Part shown: positions 52,380-59,209 of the stretch, in pieces
How the letters are laid out: the number at the start of each line of letters is the position of its first letter
Position numbering within the stretch: position 1 is the stretch's first letter
Source of the DNA: Actinospica sp035493475
Lineage (GTDB): Bacteria > Actinomycetota > Actinomycetes > Streptomycetales > Catenulisporaceae
Assembly (NCBI GenBank): GCA_035493475.1
Contig: DATJIF010000095.1
Coordinates: 18,633 to 82,632, forward strand
Reading direction: 5' to 3'
DNA: 64,000 bases
The notes under the pieces: model-generated
The model's database searches: none
Told to the model about the DNA's origin: nothing
Seen by the model: the letters and a program-made list of their open reading frames with translations, nothing else
Program-made: the position numbers and the translations under genes

Positions 52380-52822
52380 GGATTCTCCTCGTTCGGTGGC
52401 CTCGTCACCGGCAGCCCGGCCGCGGCCCAGGCCTGGAAGCCGCCGATCACGTCGGTGGCCCTGCGCAGCCCCAGGTCGTGCAGGCTGAGCGCGGCCAGGG
52501 AGGAGGCATACCCCTCGTTGCAGAGAACAAGCACGTCCACGTCGTGGTGTTCGGCCTGCGGTAGCCGATGGTCGCAGAGCGGGTCGAGCCGCCACTCCAG
52601 TTCGTTGCGCTCGACGATCAGCGCGCCGGGGATGGTCCCGTCCCGCCTACGCAACAATTCATACCGGATGTCGACCAGCAGCGCGCCCGCACGGTGCCGG
52701 TCATACGCCTCTTCGGGGCTCACCCGGTCCAGTCTGCCGCGAGCCTCCGACAGGATCTCGTCGATGCCGCGCACGGCCGCCTCCCCCTCGCCCACGTTCC
52801 GGTCGGTCCCCATCGCGCTCAC
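52376..52822 (-). CDS. Rhodanese-like sulfurtransferase domain protein
   Basis: This 148-aa single-domain rhodanese contains ALLVDIRYELLRRRDGTIPG and the active-site loop VLVLCNEGYASSLAALSL, whose Cys near residue 98 would carry a persulfide, then VIGGFQAWAAAGLPV. The GTG at 52822 overlaps the cysteine dioxygenase stop (GTGA). A GTG at 52825 and an ATG at 52813 are alternatives. It may handle sulfane sulfur arising from cysteine catabolism. Confidence 0.88.
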   Translation of the reverse strand: MSAMGTDRNVGEGEAAVRGIDEILSEARGRLDRVSPEEAYDRHRAGALLVDIRYELLRRRDGTIPGALIVERNELEWRLDPLCDHRLPQAEHHDVDVLVLCNEGYASSLAALSLHDLGLRRATDVIGGFQAWAAAGLPVTRPPNEENP

Positions 52823-53334
52823 CACTGCCCCGGCAGCTCGACGGTTTCCAGCCTCAGTACCCGTCCGCGCCGACTGTATCTGCGCATCAGCGGCAAGGGC
52901 GGGTAATAAACGTGTACCGATACCGCGTGGTCGTCCTGGCCGGGGTTCACCACCTGGTGCACGTGGTGCGGGCCGAAGCCGCGGCCGGCGCCGGCCGGCA
53001 GATCGCGCTCCCGGTCCACGTCGGGCAGCAGTTCCAGGGTGCGCCAGCCGGCCGTGGGCAGCGGGATCGCGAGCGAGGACTCGTGCAGCGTGCCGGCCGC
53101 GGTGGCGAAGGCGCCGCGCGAGCCGCCGTGGTCGTGCCAGCCGGTCTCCGCGCCGGGCGGCCAGCCGATCAGCCAGGCCTCGCTGCCGCTCGGGCCGTCG
53201 AGCGAGATCCAGGTGCGCTCGTCCGGGAGCGTGTCGAGCCGGGAGAGGAGGGACGCGTCGGCCGCGGCTGCCTGGGCGAAATCCAGCAGCTCACCGAGCG
53301 AGGGACCGTTCTTGGTGGACACCTGTGTTGACAT
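52819..53334 (-). CDS. Cysteine dioxygenase-like cupin
   Basis: This 171-aa cupin matches actinobacterial cysteine dioxygenases. Iron ligands are in GWHDHGGSRGAF (two His near residue 62) and GPHHVHQVVNPG (His near 130), and the C-terminus is YYPPLPLMRRY. It would oxidise cysteine to cysteine sulfinate. The ATG at 53334 (MSTQVSTKNGPS) is the natural start; the open frame upstream runs through the leader. It heads the operon with the rhodanese and ABC genes. Confidence 0.88.
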   Translation of the reverse strand: MSTQVSTKNGPSLGELLDFAQAAAADASLLSRLDTLPDERTWISLDGPSGSEAWLIGWPPGAETGWHDHGGSRGAFATAAGTLHESSLAIPLPTAGWRTLELLPDVDRERDLPAGAGRGFGPHHVHQVVNPGQDDHAVSVHVYYPPLPLMRRYSRRGRVLRLETVELPGQW

Positions 53335-53368
53335 GGGACCCGTCCTGGGGATGCGAAATGCGCTGCCT

Positions 53369-53385
53369 CCGGTGCGAGAGACCGG
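53369..53385 (-). promoter_or_regulatory. Hairpin between the Cys leader and cysteine dioxygenase
   Basis: CCGGT and ACCGG form a 5-bp stem with a 7-nt loop, 23 bp after the leader stop codon and 35 bp before the dioxygenase start. It could take part in attenuation, but alternative structures were not computed. Confidence 0.3.
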
Positions 53386-53408
53386 GGAAGGGGCGCGGGG
53401 AAAGGGGT

Positions 53409-53501
53409 TCAGCAGGAGGACGGGCAGCAACACAGGCAGCCGACATAACGCACCGTGTCCAGGTGCGTGCGGCGTACGAGCCTGATGCCTGCCGGGGTCA
53501 T
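53409..53501 (-). CDS. Cys-rich leader peptide (30 aa), probable cysteine attenuator
   Basis: The frame reads MTPAGIRLVRRTHLDTVRYV and then GCLCCCPSSC, stop. Five of the last nine residues are cysteine, including a Cys-Cys-Cys run. A TATACT box ends 7 bp before the ATG, so the mRNA should begin at the ATG (leaderless). Leaderless poly-Cys leaders are known cysteine-responsive attenuators in mycobacteria. Its position 74 bp upstream of a cysteine dioxygenase makes this role likely here. Confidence 0.75.
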   Translation of the reverse strand: MTPAGIRLVRRTHLDTVRYVGCLCCCPSSC

Positions 53502-53508
53502 GCCGGGG

Positions 53509-53537
53509 AGTATAACCACCTCGTCTCAGTCGGTGTC
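53509..53537 (-). promoter_or_regulatory. Promoter of the Cys leader / cysteine dioxygenase operon
   Basis: On the minus strand TATACT (53514-53509) is a good -10 hexamer located 7 bp before the leader ATG. A weak -35 match (GACACC, 53537-53532) lies 17 bp upstream. The spacing implies transcription starting at the A of the ATG. Confidence 0.5.
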
Positions 53538-53556
53538 CTCTGTTTCACTGGATGGT

Positions 53557-54363
53557 ATGGGGATGACGAAGGCCAAGCGGGAGAGCGAGCTCTACTTCGC
53601 GCGGCTGCGCGAGCACCTGGAGCACGAGTTCCGGCTGCTGCGCGCGGCGATCACGGTGGCGGAGCCGGGGGAGCGGGTTCCGTCCTGCCCGGAGTGGACC
53701 GCGGACCAGCTGGCGCACCACGTGGCGCACACGTACGTGCACAAGGTCCGGGCGATCCGGGAGGGCGCGATGCCCGAGGAGTGGCCGCCGGGCGAACTGG
53801 ACCCGAACCCGCTCGCCGCGCTGGACGAGGCGTACGCGCAGCTGTTCACCTGCTTCGAGGAGTTCGAGCCGGAGGACGCCGCGGCCACCTGGTACGGCCC
53901 GGACCAGACGGTGGGCTTCTGGATCCGCCGGATGTGCCACGAGACCGTCGTGCACCGGGTGGACGCGGAGTACGTCGCAGGGCTCGAACTCGCGCCGATC
54001 CCGGCGGACATCGCGCAGGACGGGATCGACGAGTTCCTCGGGATGTTCCTGGCGTTCCTGAGCCGGGCCTGGCCGGACCACTTCGCCGAGGCCCTCGCGG
54101 ACGCCGACGAGCGCCCGGTGGTCGTCGCCGCGGGCGAGCGCGAGTGGGCCGTGACCGCCAAGCCGGGGGAGCTGGCGGTCGGCGACGTCCTGCCGCCGGA
54201 CGAGTCGGCGTACGAGCGCAACGAGGCCGCCCGGATCAGCGGCGAGCCGGAGAACGTGCTGCTGTGGCTGTGGGGCCGCAAGGACGACCGCGTCGTGCGC
54301 TCGGTCGGCGATCCGGCGCTCGTGGACTGGTTCCGCGCGCTGCGCAGGCGCGGGACTCAGTAG
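53557..54363 (+). CDS. Maleylpyruvate isomerase family, mycothiol-dependent-type protein
   Basis: This 268-aa protein has the DinB-like MDMPI N-terminal domain: VPSCPEWTADQLAHHVAHTYVHK (first metal His) and MCHETVVHRVDAEYVAG (HExxxHRVDAE second motif), then a C-terminal SCP2-like domain (VVVAAGEREWAVTA). Members use mycothiol or act on unknown thiol chemistry. ATG 53557 or 53563 starts the gene. It is divergent from the Cys-leader operon and ends overlapping the phosphatase gene end by 7 bp. Confidence 0.87.
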   Translation: MGMTKAKRESELYFARLREHLEHEFRLLRAAITVAEPGERVPSCPEWTADQLAHHVAHTYVHKVRAIREGAMPEEWPPGELDPNPLAALDEAYAQLFTCFEEFEPEDAAATWYGPDQTVGFWIRRMCHETVVHRVDAEYVAGLELAPIPADIAQDGIDEFLGMFLAFLSRAWPDHFAEALADADERPVVVAAGEREWAVTAKPGELAVGDVLPPDESAYERNEAARISGEPENVLLWLWGRKDDRVVRSVGDPALVDWFRALRRRGTQ

Positions 54364-55091
54364 AGGAACAGCTCCCGCAGCGTCTCGACGGTCTCGTCGC
54401 GCAGTCCGTGCGCGGCGAGGTAGCCGCGCGGGCCGCCGTGCCGTTCGTCGAGTCCGGCGAGGGTCCATTCGAGCACCTCGGCCTGCACGGCGGTGTGCGC
54501 GATCGTGCCGAGGCCCGCGTTGCTCGCGACGTAGTCGGCCACGATCGCGTCGCGCGGCACGCCGAGCAGTTCCAGCAGCAGGGCGACGGTCAGTCCGGTG
54601 CGGTCCTTGCCGACGAGGCAGTGCACGAGCGCGGGCAGCGCGTCCGGCCGCGCGAGGTGTTCGAGCACGGCGACGATGCCCGGGCCGCAGGTGTCGACGA
54701 GGTACCGGTACAGCTCACGCGCCGAGCCCTCCGGGAGCTCGTCCAGTTCGGCCAGCGTCTTGAGCAGCGCGACGTGCAGCTGGTTCACGTCGACGAGTTC
54801 GGCGACGAGGTTCGGGTGGTACTCGAGCTCCAGCGGTGTGCGCAGGTCGATGACCGTCCGCAGCCCCAGGCCGGTCAGGGTCGCGACGCCCTCCGCGTTC
54901 AGGTTCTCCAGGCAGGCCGAGCGCACGAGCAGCCCCGTGCGCACCGTGCCGTGCTCGCCGGCGAGCCCGCCCACGTCGCGCGCGTTCAGCACGCCGCCGA
55001 TGCGCAGCGCGCGCACCGGGCCGACCAGCTCGCGGTAGACCTGCTCGGGATCGCCCTCCGGGCTCGGTATGACTTCGACGCCGATGCTCAT
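54357..55091 (-). CDS. Protein-tyrosine / serine phosphatase (Y_phosphatase3 family)
   Basis: This 244-aa protein has the phosphatase P-loop VHCLVGKDRTG (Cys near residue 158, Arg six residues on). The early segment VLNARDVGGLAG and TVIDLRTPLELEYHP are typical of actinobacterial PtpB-like enzymes. It may dephosphorylate proteins or phosphoinositides. It is divergent from the MFS gene. Confidence 0.9.
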   Translation of the reverse strand: MSIGVEVIPSPEGDPEQVYRELVGPVRALRIGGVLNARDVGGLAGEHGTVRTGLLVRSACLENLNAEGVATLTGLGLRTVIDLRTPLELEYHPNLVAELVDVNQLHVALLKTLAELDELPEGSARELYRYLVDTCGPGIVAVLEHLARPDALPALVHCLVGKDRTGLTVALLLELLGVPRDAIVADYVASNAGLGTIAHTAVQAEVLEWTLAGLDERHGGPRGYLAAHGLRDETVETLRELFLY

Positions 55092-55167
55092 GGGAGAGAG
55101 GCTATCCGGAGGCCGCGCTCCGTGATCCGATCGGAATGTGGACCAGGCTCACGTAAGGACTGAGCAC

Positions 55168-55185
55168 CGGTATCATTCCATACCG
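55168..55185 (+). promoter_or_regulatory. Inverted repeat over the -10 box and start of the MFS gene
   Basis: CGGTAT and ATACCG form a perfect 6-bp inverted repeat with a 6-nt spacer. It covers TATCAT (55171-55176), a -10-like box 8 bp before the GTG. The transcript would be nearly leaderless, and a repressor bound here would block it. Confidence 0.4.
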
Positions 55186-56462
55186 TGTCTTCCGCCATAT
55201 CCACCGAGCCCGAAGCGGAAGAACGCCGTCGCGGCCGCCTGCGCAGCCTCGCCGTCGACACCCGCCCGCTGCGCAACGCGCCGTACCGCCGGCTGTGGAC
55301 CTCCAGTGTCGTGACGTCCATGGGCAGCCAGATGACGGCCGTGGCGGTCCCGTACCAGATCTACCAGCTCACGCACTCGTCCGGCTGGGTCGGCATAGCC
55401 AGCTTCTGCGGACTGCTGCCGCTGATCGTGTTCGGGCTCTGGGGCGGCGCGGTCGCCGACACCATGGACCGGCGCACGCTGCTGATGCTGACGAACACCG
55501 GCGTCGCCGTCTCCTCGCTCGCGCTGTGGGTGCAGGCCGCGCTGCACGTCGACTCCGTGGCGCTGCTCATCGTGCTGCTGATGGTCCAGCAGGGCATGTT
55601 CGGCATGAACTCCCCGGTCCGGCAGGCGACCATCCCGCGCATCGTGCCGCCGGAGGAACTGCCCGCCGCCAACGCGCTCAGCGGCACGGTCATGTCCGTC
55701 GGCGCCCTGCTCGGGCCGATGATCGGCGGTGCGCTGATCCCGGTCACCGGCCTGTCCGCGCTCTACCTCATCGACGCGTGCGGGCTCATCGTCGTGCTCT
55801 GGGCCGTCATCCGGCTGCCCTCGCTGCCGCCGCTGGAGCACGCGCCGACCCGCGCCGGGGTCGCGCACATCCTCGAAGGCTTCCGCGCCGGACTCGGGAA
55901 CCTGCTGCTGGCCTGGTCCTTCGGCGTGGATCTGATAGCCATGATCTTCGGCCTGCCGCGTGCGCTGATCCCGCAGCTGGCCGACACCACCTTCGCGCAC
56001 CAGCACTTCGCGCTCGGCTGGCTCTACGCAGCGTTGCCGCTCGGCTCCGTCGTCGGCGGACTGCTGTCCGGCTCCTTCTCCCGGCTGCGGCGGCACGGCC
56101 TGATGACCATCATCGCCGTCGGCTGCTGGGGAATCTCGATCATCGGCTTCGGCCTGTCCGGGAACCTCGCGCTCGCCGTCTTCTTCCTCGCGCTCGGCGG
56201 CGCGGCGGACCTCATGTCGATGGTCTTCCGGCAGTCCATCCTGCAGACCGTCGTGGACGACGAACTGAAGGGCCGGATGCAGGGGGTCTTCATCGTCGTC
56301 GTCGCGGGCGGACCGCGCCTTGCCGACCTGGTGCACGGCGTCGCGGGCGCGGCGCTCGGCACCCGCGTGGCCATCACCTGCGGCGGAGTGCTCGTCGTGG
56401 TCGGCGTCACGCTGCTCGCCGTGCTCGTCCCGACCTACCGGGACTACGTCGCCGAGGGCTGA
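55185..56462 (+). CDS. Major facilitator superfamily transporter
   Basis: This 425-aa protein has 12 predicted membrane helices. It starts with a cytosolic stretch, then APYRRLWTSSVVTSMGSQMT and the loop motif GAVADTMDRRTLLMLTN between helices 2 and 3. It resembles the MFS_3 (enterobactin exporter EntS-like) group that exports siderophores or drugs. The substrate is unknown. A GTG start with an overlapping palindrome suggests local repression. Confidence 0.88.
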   Translation: MSSAISTEPEAEERRRGRLRSLAVDTRPLRNAPYRRLWTSSVVTSMGSQMTAVAVPYQIYQLTHSSGWVGIASFCGLLPLIVFGLWGGAVADTMDRRTLLMLTNTGVAVSSLALWVQAALHVDSVALLIVLLMVQQGMFGMNSPVRQATIPRIVPPEELPAANALSGTVMSVGALLGPMIGGALIPVTGLSALYLIDACGLIVVLWAVIRLPSLPPLEHAPTRAGVAHILEGFRAGLGNLLLAWSFGVDLIAMIFGLPRALIPQLADTTFAHQHFALGWLYAALPLGSVVGGLLSGSFSRLRRHGLMTIIAVGCWGISIIGFGLSGNLALAVFFLALGGAADLMSMVFRQSILQTVVDDELKGRMQGVFIVVVAGGPRLADLVHGVAGAALGTRVAITCGGVLVVVGVTLLAVLVPTYRDYVAEG

Positions 56463-56662
56463 CAACCGTAACCCTTCCGGGCGAACGATCGTTTCTTCCG
56501 ACACGCCAGGCGGGAACCACCCCAACCGTCACGGAACACGGCCGCGCTTACGGTTAGGATCGGCGGGAAGGCTCACTCGGCGTCAGCAACCCTTCGCCCG
56601 GAGTGATTGCGCCGCGCCGCCGCGGCAGGCCAGTCGCGCTCTCGCGGAAGGTAAGCAGCAAT

Positions 56663-57688
56663 ATGGGCATGTCGGTCGTCGGCCGGGACATCGCGGTGGA
56701 CCTCGGTACCGCCAACACCCTGGTGTACGTCCGCGGGCGGGGGATCGTGCTGAACGAACCCTCCGTGGTCGCGGTGAACACCCACAACGGATCGGTGCTC
56801 GCGGTGGGCGCCGAGGCGAAGAAGATGATGGGGCGCACGCCCGGCAACATCGTCGCGATCCGTCCGCTCAAGGACGGGGTCATCGCCGACTTCGAGATCG
56901 CCGAGCGGATGCTGCGCTACTTCATCCGCAAGGTGCACCCGCGCCGGATGTTCGCCCAGCCGCGCGTGGTCATCTGCGTGCCGAGCGGGATCACCGGCGT
57001 GGAGCGGCGCGCCGTGGAGGACGCGGCGGACGCGGCCGGGGCCCGGCAGGTGCACCTGATCGAGGAGCCGATGGCCGCGGCGATCGGCGTCGGCCTGCCG
57101 ATCCAGGAGGCCACCGGCAACATGGTCGTCGACATCGGCGGCGGCACCACCGAGGTCGCGGTGATCTCCTACGCGGGCATCGTCACCGCCAACTCGGTGC
57201 GCGTCGCGGGCGACGAACTGGACAACGCGATCATCCAGTACGCCAAGAAGGAGTACTCGATCCTGCTCGGCGACCGCACCGCCGAGGAGATCAAGCTGGC
57301 CATCGGCTCGGCCGACGAGACGGACAGCGAGCTGCACGCCGAGGTGCGCGGCCGCGACCTGGTCTCCGGCCTGCCCAAGATCATCGTGCTGACCTCCACC
57401 GAGATCCGCCGCGCGATGGAGGAGCCGGTCACCCAGATCATCGACGCGGTGCGCGACACCCTGGACAAGTGCCCGCCCGAGCTGTCCGGCGACATCATGG
57501 ACCGCGGCATCGTGCTGACCGGCGGCGGAGCCCTGCTGCGCGGCCTGGACCAGCGGCTGCGCAAGGAGACCGGGATGCCGGTGCTGGTCGCCGAGAACCC
57601 GCTCGACTCGGTGGTGCTCGGCTCCGGCCGCTGCGTCGAGGACTTCGACGCGCTGCAGCCGGTACTCGGCGCGGGGTCGCGTCGTTAG
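56663..57688 (+). CDS. mreB: Rod shape-determining protein MreB
   Basis: This 341-aa actin homologue forms membrane-bound filaments. DIAVDLGTANTLVYVRGRGI is phosphate loop 1, and MVVDIGGGTTEVAVISYAG and GIVLTGGGALLRGLD are the phosphate 2 and adenosine motifs. GGAAGG precedes the ATG at 56663. In Streptomyces MreB acts in spore-wall synthesis rather than general elongation. A TAGGAT box at 56555-56560 could be the promoter. It is the first gene of mreBCD-pbp2-rodA. Confidence 0.96.
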   Translation: MGMSVVGRDIAVDLGTANTLVYVRGRGIVLNEPSVVAVNTHNGSVLAVGAEAKKMMGRTPGNIVAIRPLKDGVIADFEIAERMLRYFIRKVHPRRMFAQPRVVICVPSGITGVERRAVEDAADAAGARQVHLIEEPMAAAIGVGLPIQEATGNMVVDIGGGTTEVAVISYAGIVTANSVRVAGDELDNAIIQYAKKEYSILLGDRTAEEIKLAIGSADETDSELHAEVRGRDLVSGLPKIIVLTSTEIRRAMEEPVTQIIDAVRDTLDKCPPELSGDIMDRGIVLTGGGALLRGLDQRLRKETGMPVLVAENPLDSVVLGSGRCVEDFDALQPVLGAGSRR

Positions 57689-57731
57689 GCGTCGCAGCGG
57701 AGCACCACCCCTACGACGAGGACCTGGACTT

Positions 57732-58610
57732 ATGCGAGACACCCGCCGGACCCGACTCGTGCTCGGCCTGCTGCTGCTGACCGGCTTCGTGCTGATCACC
57801 GTGGACGCGCACGGCGCGAAGCCGGGCTCCGAGGGCCCGCTGAACAAGGCGCGCTCGGTCGCGGCGAGCGTGTTCGGGCCGGTCGAGCGGGGTGCGTCCA
57901 CGGCGACCCACTCGGTCGGGTCGCTGTTCGACGGCTGGGGGCACTCGGCGGCCGACGCGGCCACGATCCGCAGCCTGCAGACGCAGGTGGACACGCTCAA
58001 GGGCCAGGTCGAGACCAGCGGCCAGACCAAGGCCGAGCTCGCGCAGCTCTCGGCGCTGCAGAAGGCGACCGCGGTCGGCGGGCTGAGCACGGTCTCGGCG
58101 CAGCTGGTCGCGCTCTCCCCGACGCAGGACGGCAGCTGGACGGCCACGCTCGACGCCGGCAGCCGGCAGGGCGTGGCCGTGGACCAGACCGTGCTCACCG
58201 GCGCCGGCCTGGTCGGGCGGATCGCGAGCGTCGGACCGACCACGTCCACCGTGCTGCTGGCCATCGACCCCGACTCCGTCCTCGGCGTACGGCTCGCCGG
58301 TTCCGGGCCGATCGGCACCGCGGTCGGGCAGGACGCGAACACGCTGCGCGTCGAGTTCTTCGATCCGCAGCTGAAGCTGACGGTCGGTCAGCCGGTCCTG
58401 ACGCTCGGCACCGCGGACGCCTCGACCAGCGTGCCCGGCATCCCGGTCGGCAAGATCTCGAAGGTGCTGGCCACGCCCGGCCAGCTGACCCGGACCGTGC
58501 TGGTCACCACGTACGTGGACGAGACCTCCGTGGACACCGTCGGGATCGTGGTCAAGCCGGTCGGCGCGGACCCGGGCGACGCGATGCTGCAGGCGGAGGC
58601 CTCCCACTGA
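57732..58610 (+). CDS. mreC: Rod shape-determining protein MreC
   Basis: This 292-aa protein has one N-terminal membrane helix (LVLGLLLLTGFVLITVDA), a coiled coil (about 65-115) and a C-terminal double beta-barrel domain (GSRQGVAVDQTVLTGAGLVG). It links MreB to the periplasmic wall enzymes. Its stop overlaps the mreD ATG by one base. Confidence 0.93.
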   Translation: MRDTRRTRLVLGLLLLTGFVLITVDAHGAKPGSEGPLNKARSVAASVFGPVERGASTATHSVGSLFDGWGHSAADAATIRSLQTQVDTLKGQVETSGQTKAELAQLSALQKATAVGGLSTVSAQLVALSPTQDGSWTATLDAGSRQGVAVDQTVLTGAGLVGRIASVGPTTSTVLLAIDPDSVLGVRLAGSGPIGTAVGQDANTLRVEFFDPQLKLTVGQPVLTLGTADASTSVPGIPVGKISKVLATPGQLTRTVLVTTYVDETSVDTVGIVVKPVGADPGDAMLQAEASH

Positions 58611-59185
58611 TGCGCGCCGTGCTCCGCTTCCTGCTCGCCGCGGCCGCCGTCACCGCCGCGCTGGCGATCCAGCTCAGCGTGCTGCCGGAACTGCGCCTGC
58701 CGTACGCCGAGCCGGACCTCGTGCTGCTCGTCGTGCTCTCGCTCGGCGTGGCCTGGGGACCGAACCTCGGCGCGCTCGCCGGATTCGGCGCCGGACTGGC
58801 CGTGGACCTCGCGCCGCCGTCCGTGACCGCGACCGGCCGGCACGCCATCGTGCTCACGCTCGTCGGCGCGATCGCCGGGCGCACCGCGTCCGACCTGAAC
58901 CGCTCCGCGCTGCGCACCAGCGGGATCGTCGGCGCGTACGCCGCGGCCGCCACCCTCGGCAACGCCGTGCTCGGCACGCTGCTCGGCGAGGGCGGCACGC
59001 TCAGCAGCGCCGACCTGGTCCAGGGCGCCGCGGCCTGCGCGCTGTACACGGCCGTCGCCACCCCGATCGTGCTGCCCGGCCTGTCCGCGCTGGCCCGCCG
59101 CGCCGACGGCCGCCGCACCCTGCTGCTCGCCCCGGTCGGCAACGCGATAGGCGAATCCGTCGCCGTCCGCACCGCCAGCCAGTAG
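58610..59185 (+). CDS. mreD: Rod shape-determining protein MreD
   Basis: This 191-aa integral membrane protein has five to six hydrophobic helices. The N-terminal FLLAAAAVTAALAIQLSVLP, then EPDLVLLVVLSLGVAWGPNLGALAGF, matches MreD. It follows mreC directly and precedes pbp2 by 24 bp. Confidence 0.9.
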   Translation: MRAVLRFLLAAAAVTAALAIQLSVLPELRLPYAEPDLVLLVVLSLGVAWGPNLGALAGFGAGLAVDLAPPSVTATGRHAIVLTLVGAIAGRTASDLNRSALRTSGIVGAYAAAATLGNAVLGTLLGEGGTLSSADLVQGAAACALYTAVATPIVLPGLSALARRADGRRTLLLAPVGNAIGESVAVRTASQ

Positions 59186-59209
59186 CAGCCCCGACCAGGG
59201 AGATCCCTC

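Noticed and set aside
51315..55163. A 1282-codon plus-strand open frame over the ABC/rhodanese/dioxygenase genes
   Set aside because: It is antisense to well-supported genes and has the Arg/Ala/Gly-rich composition of high-GC shadow frames.
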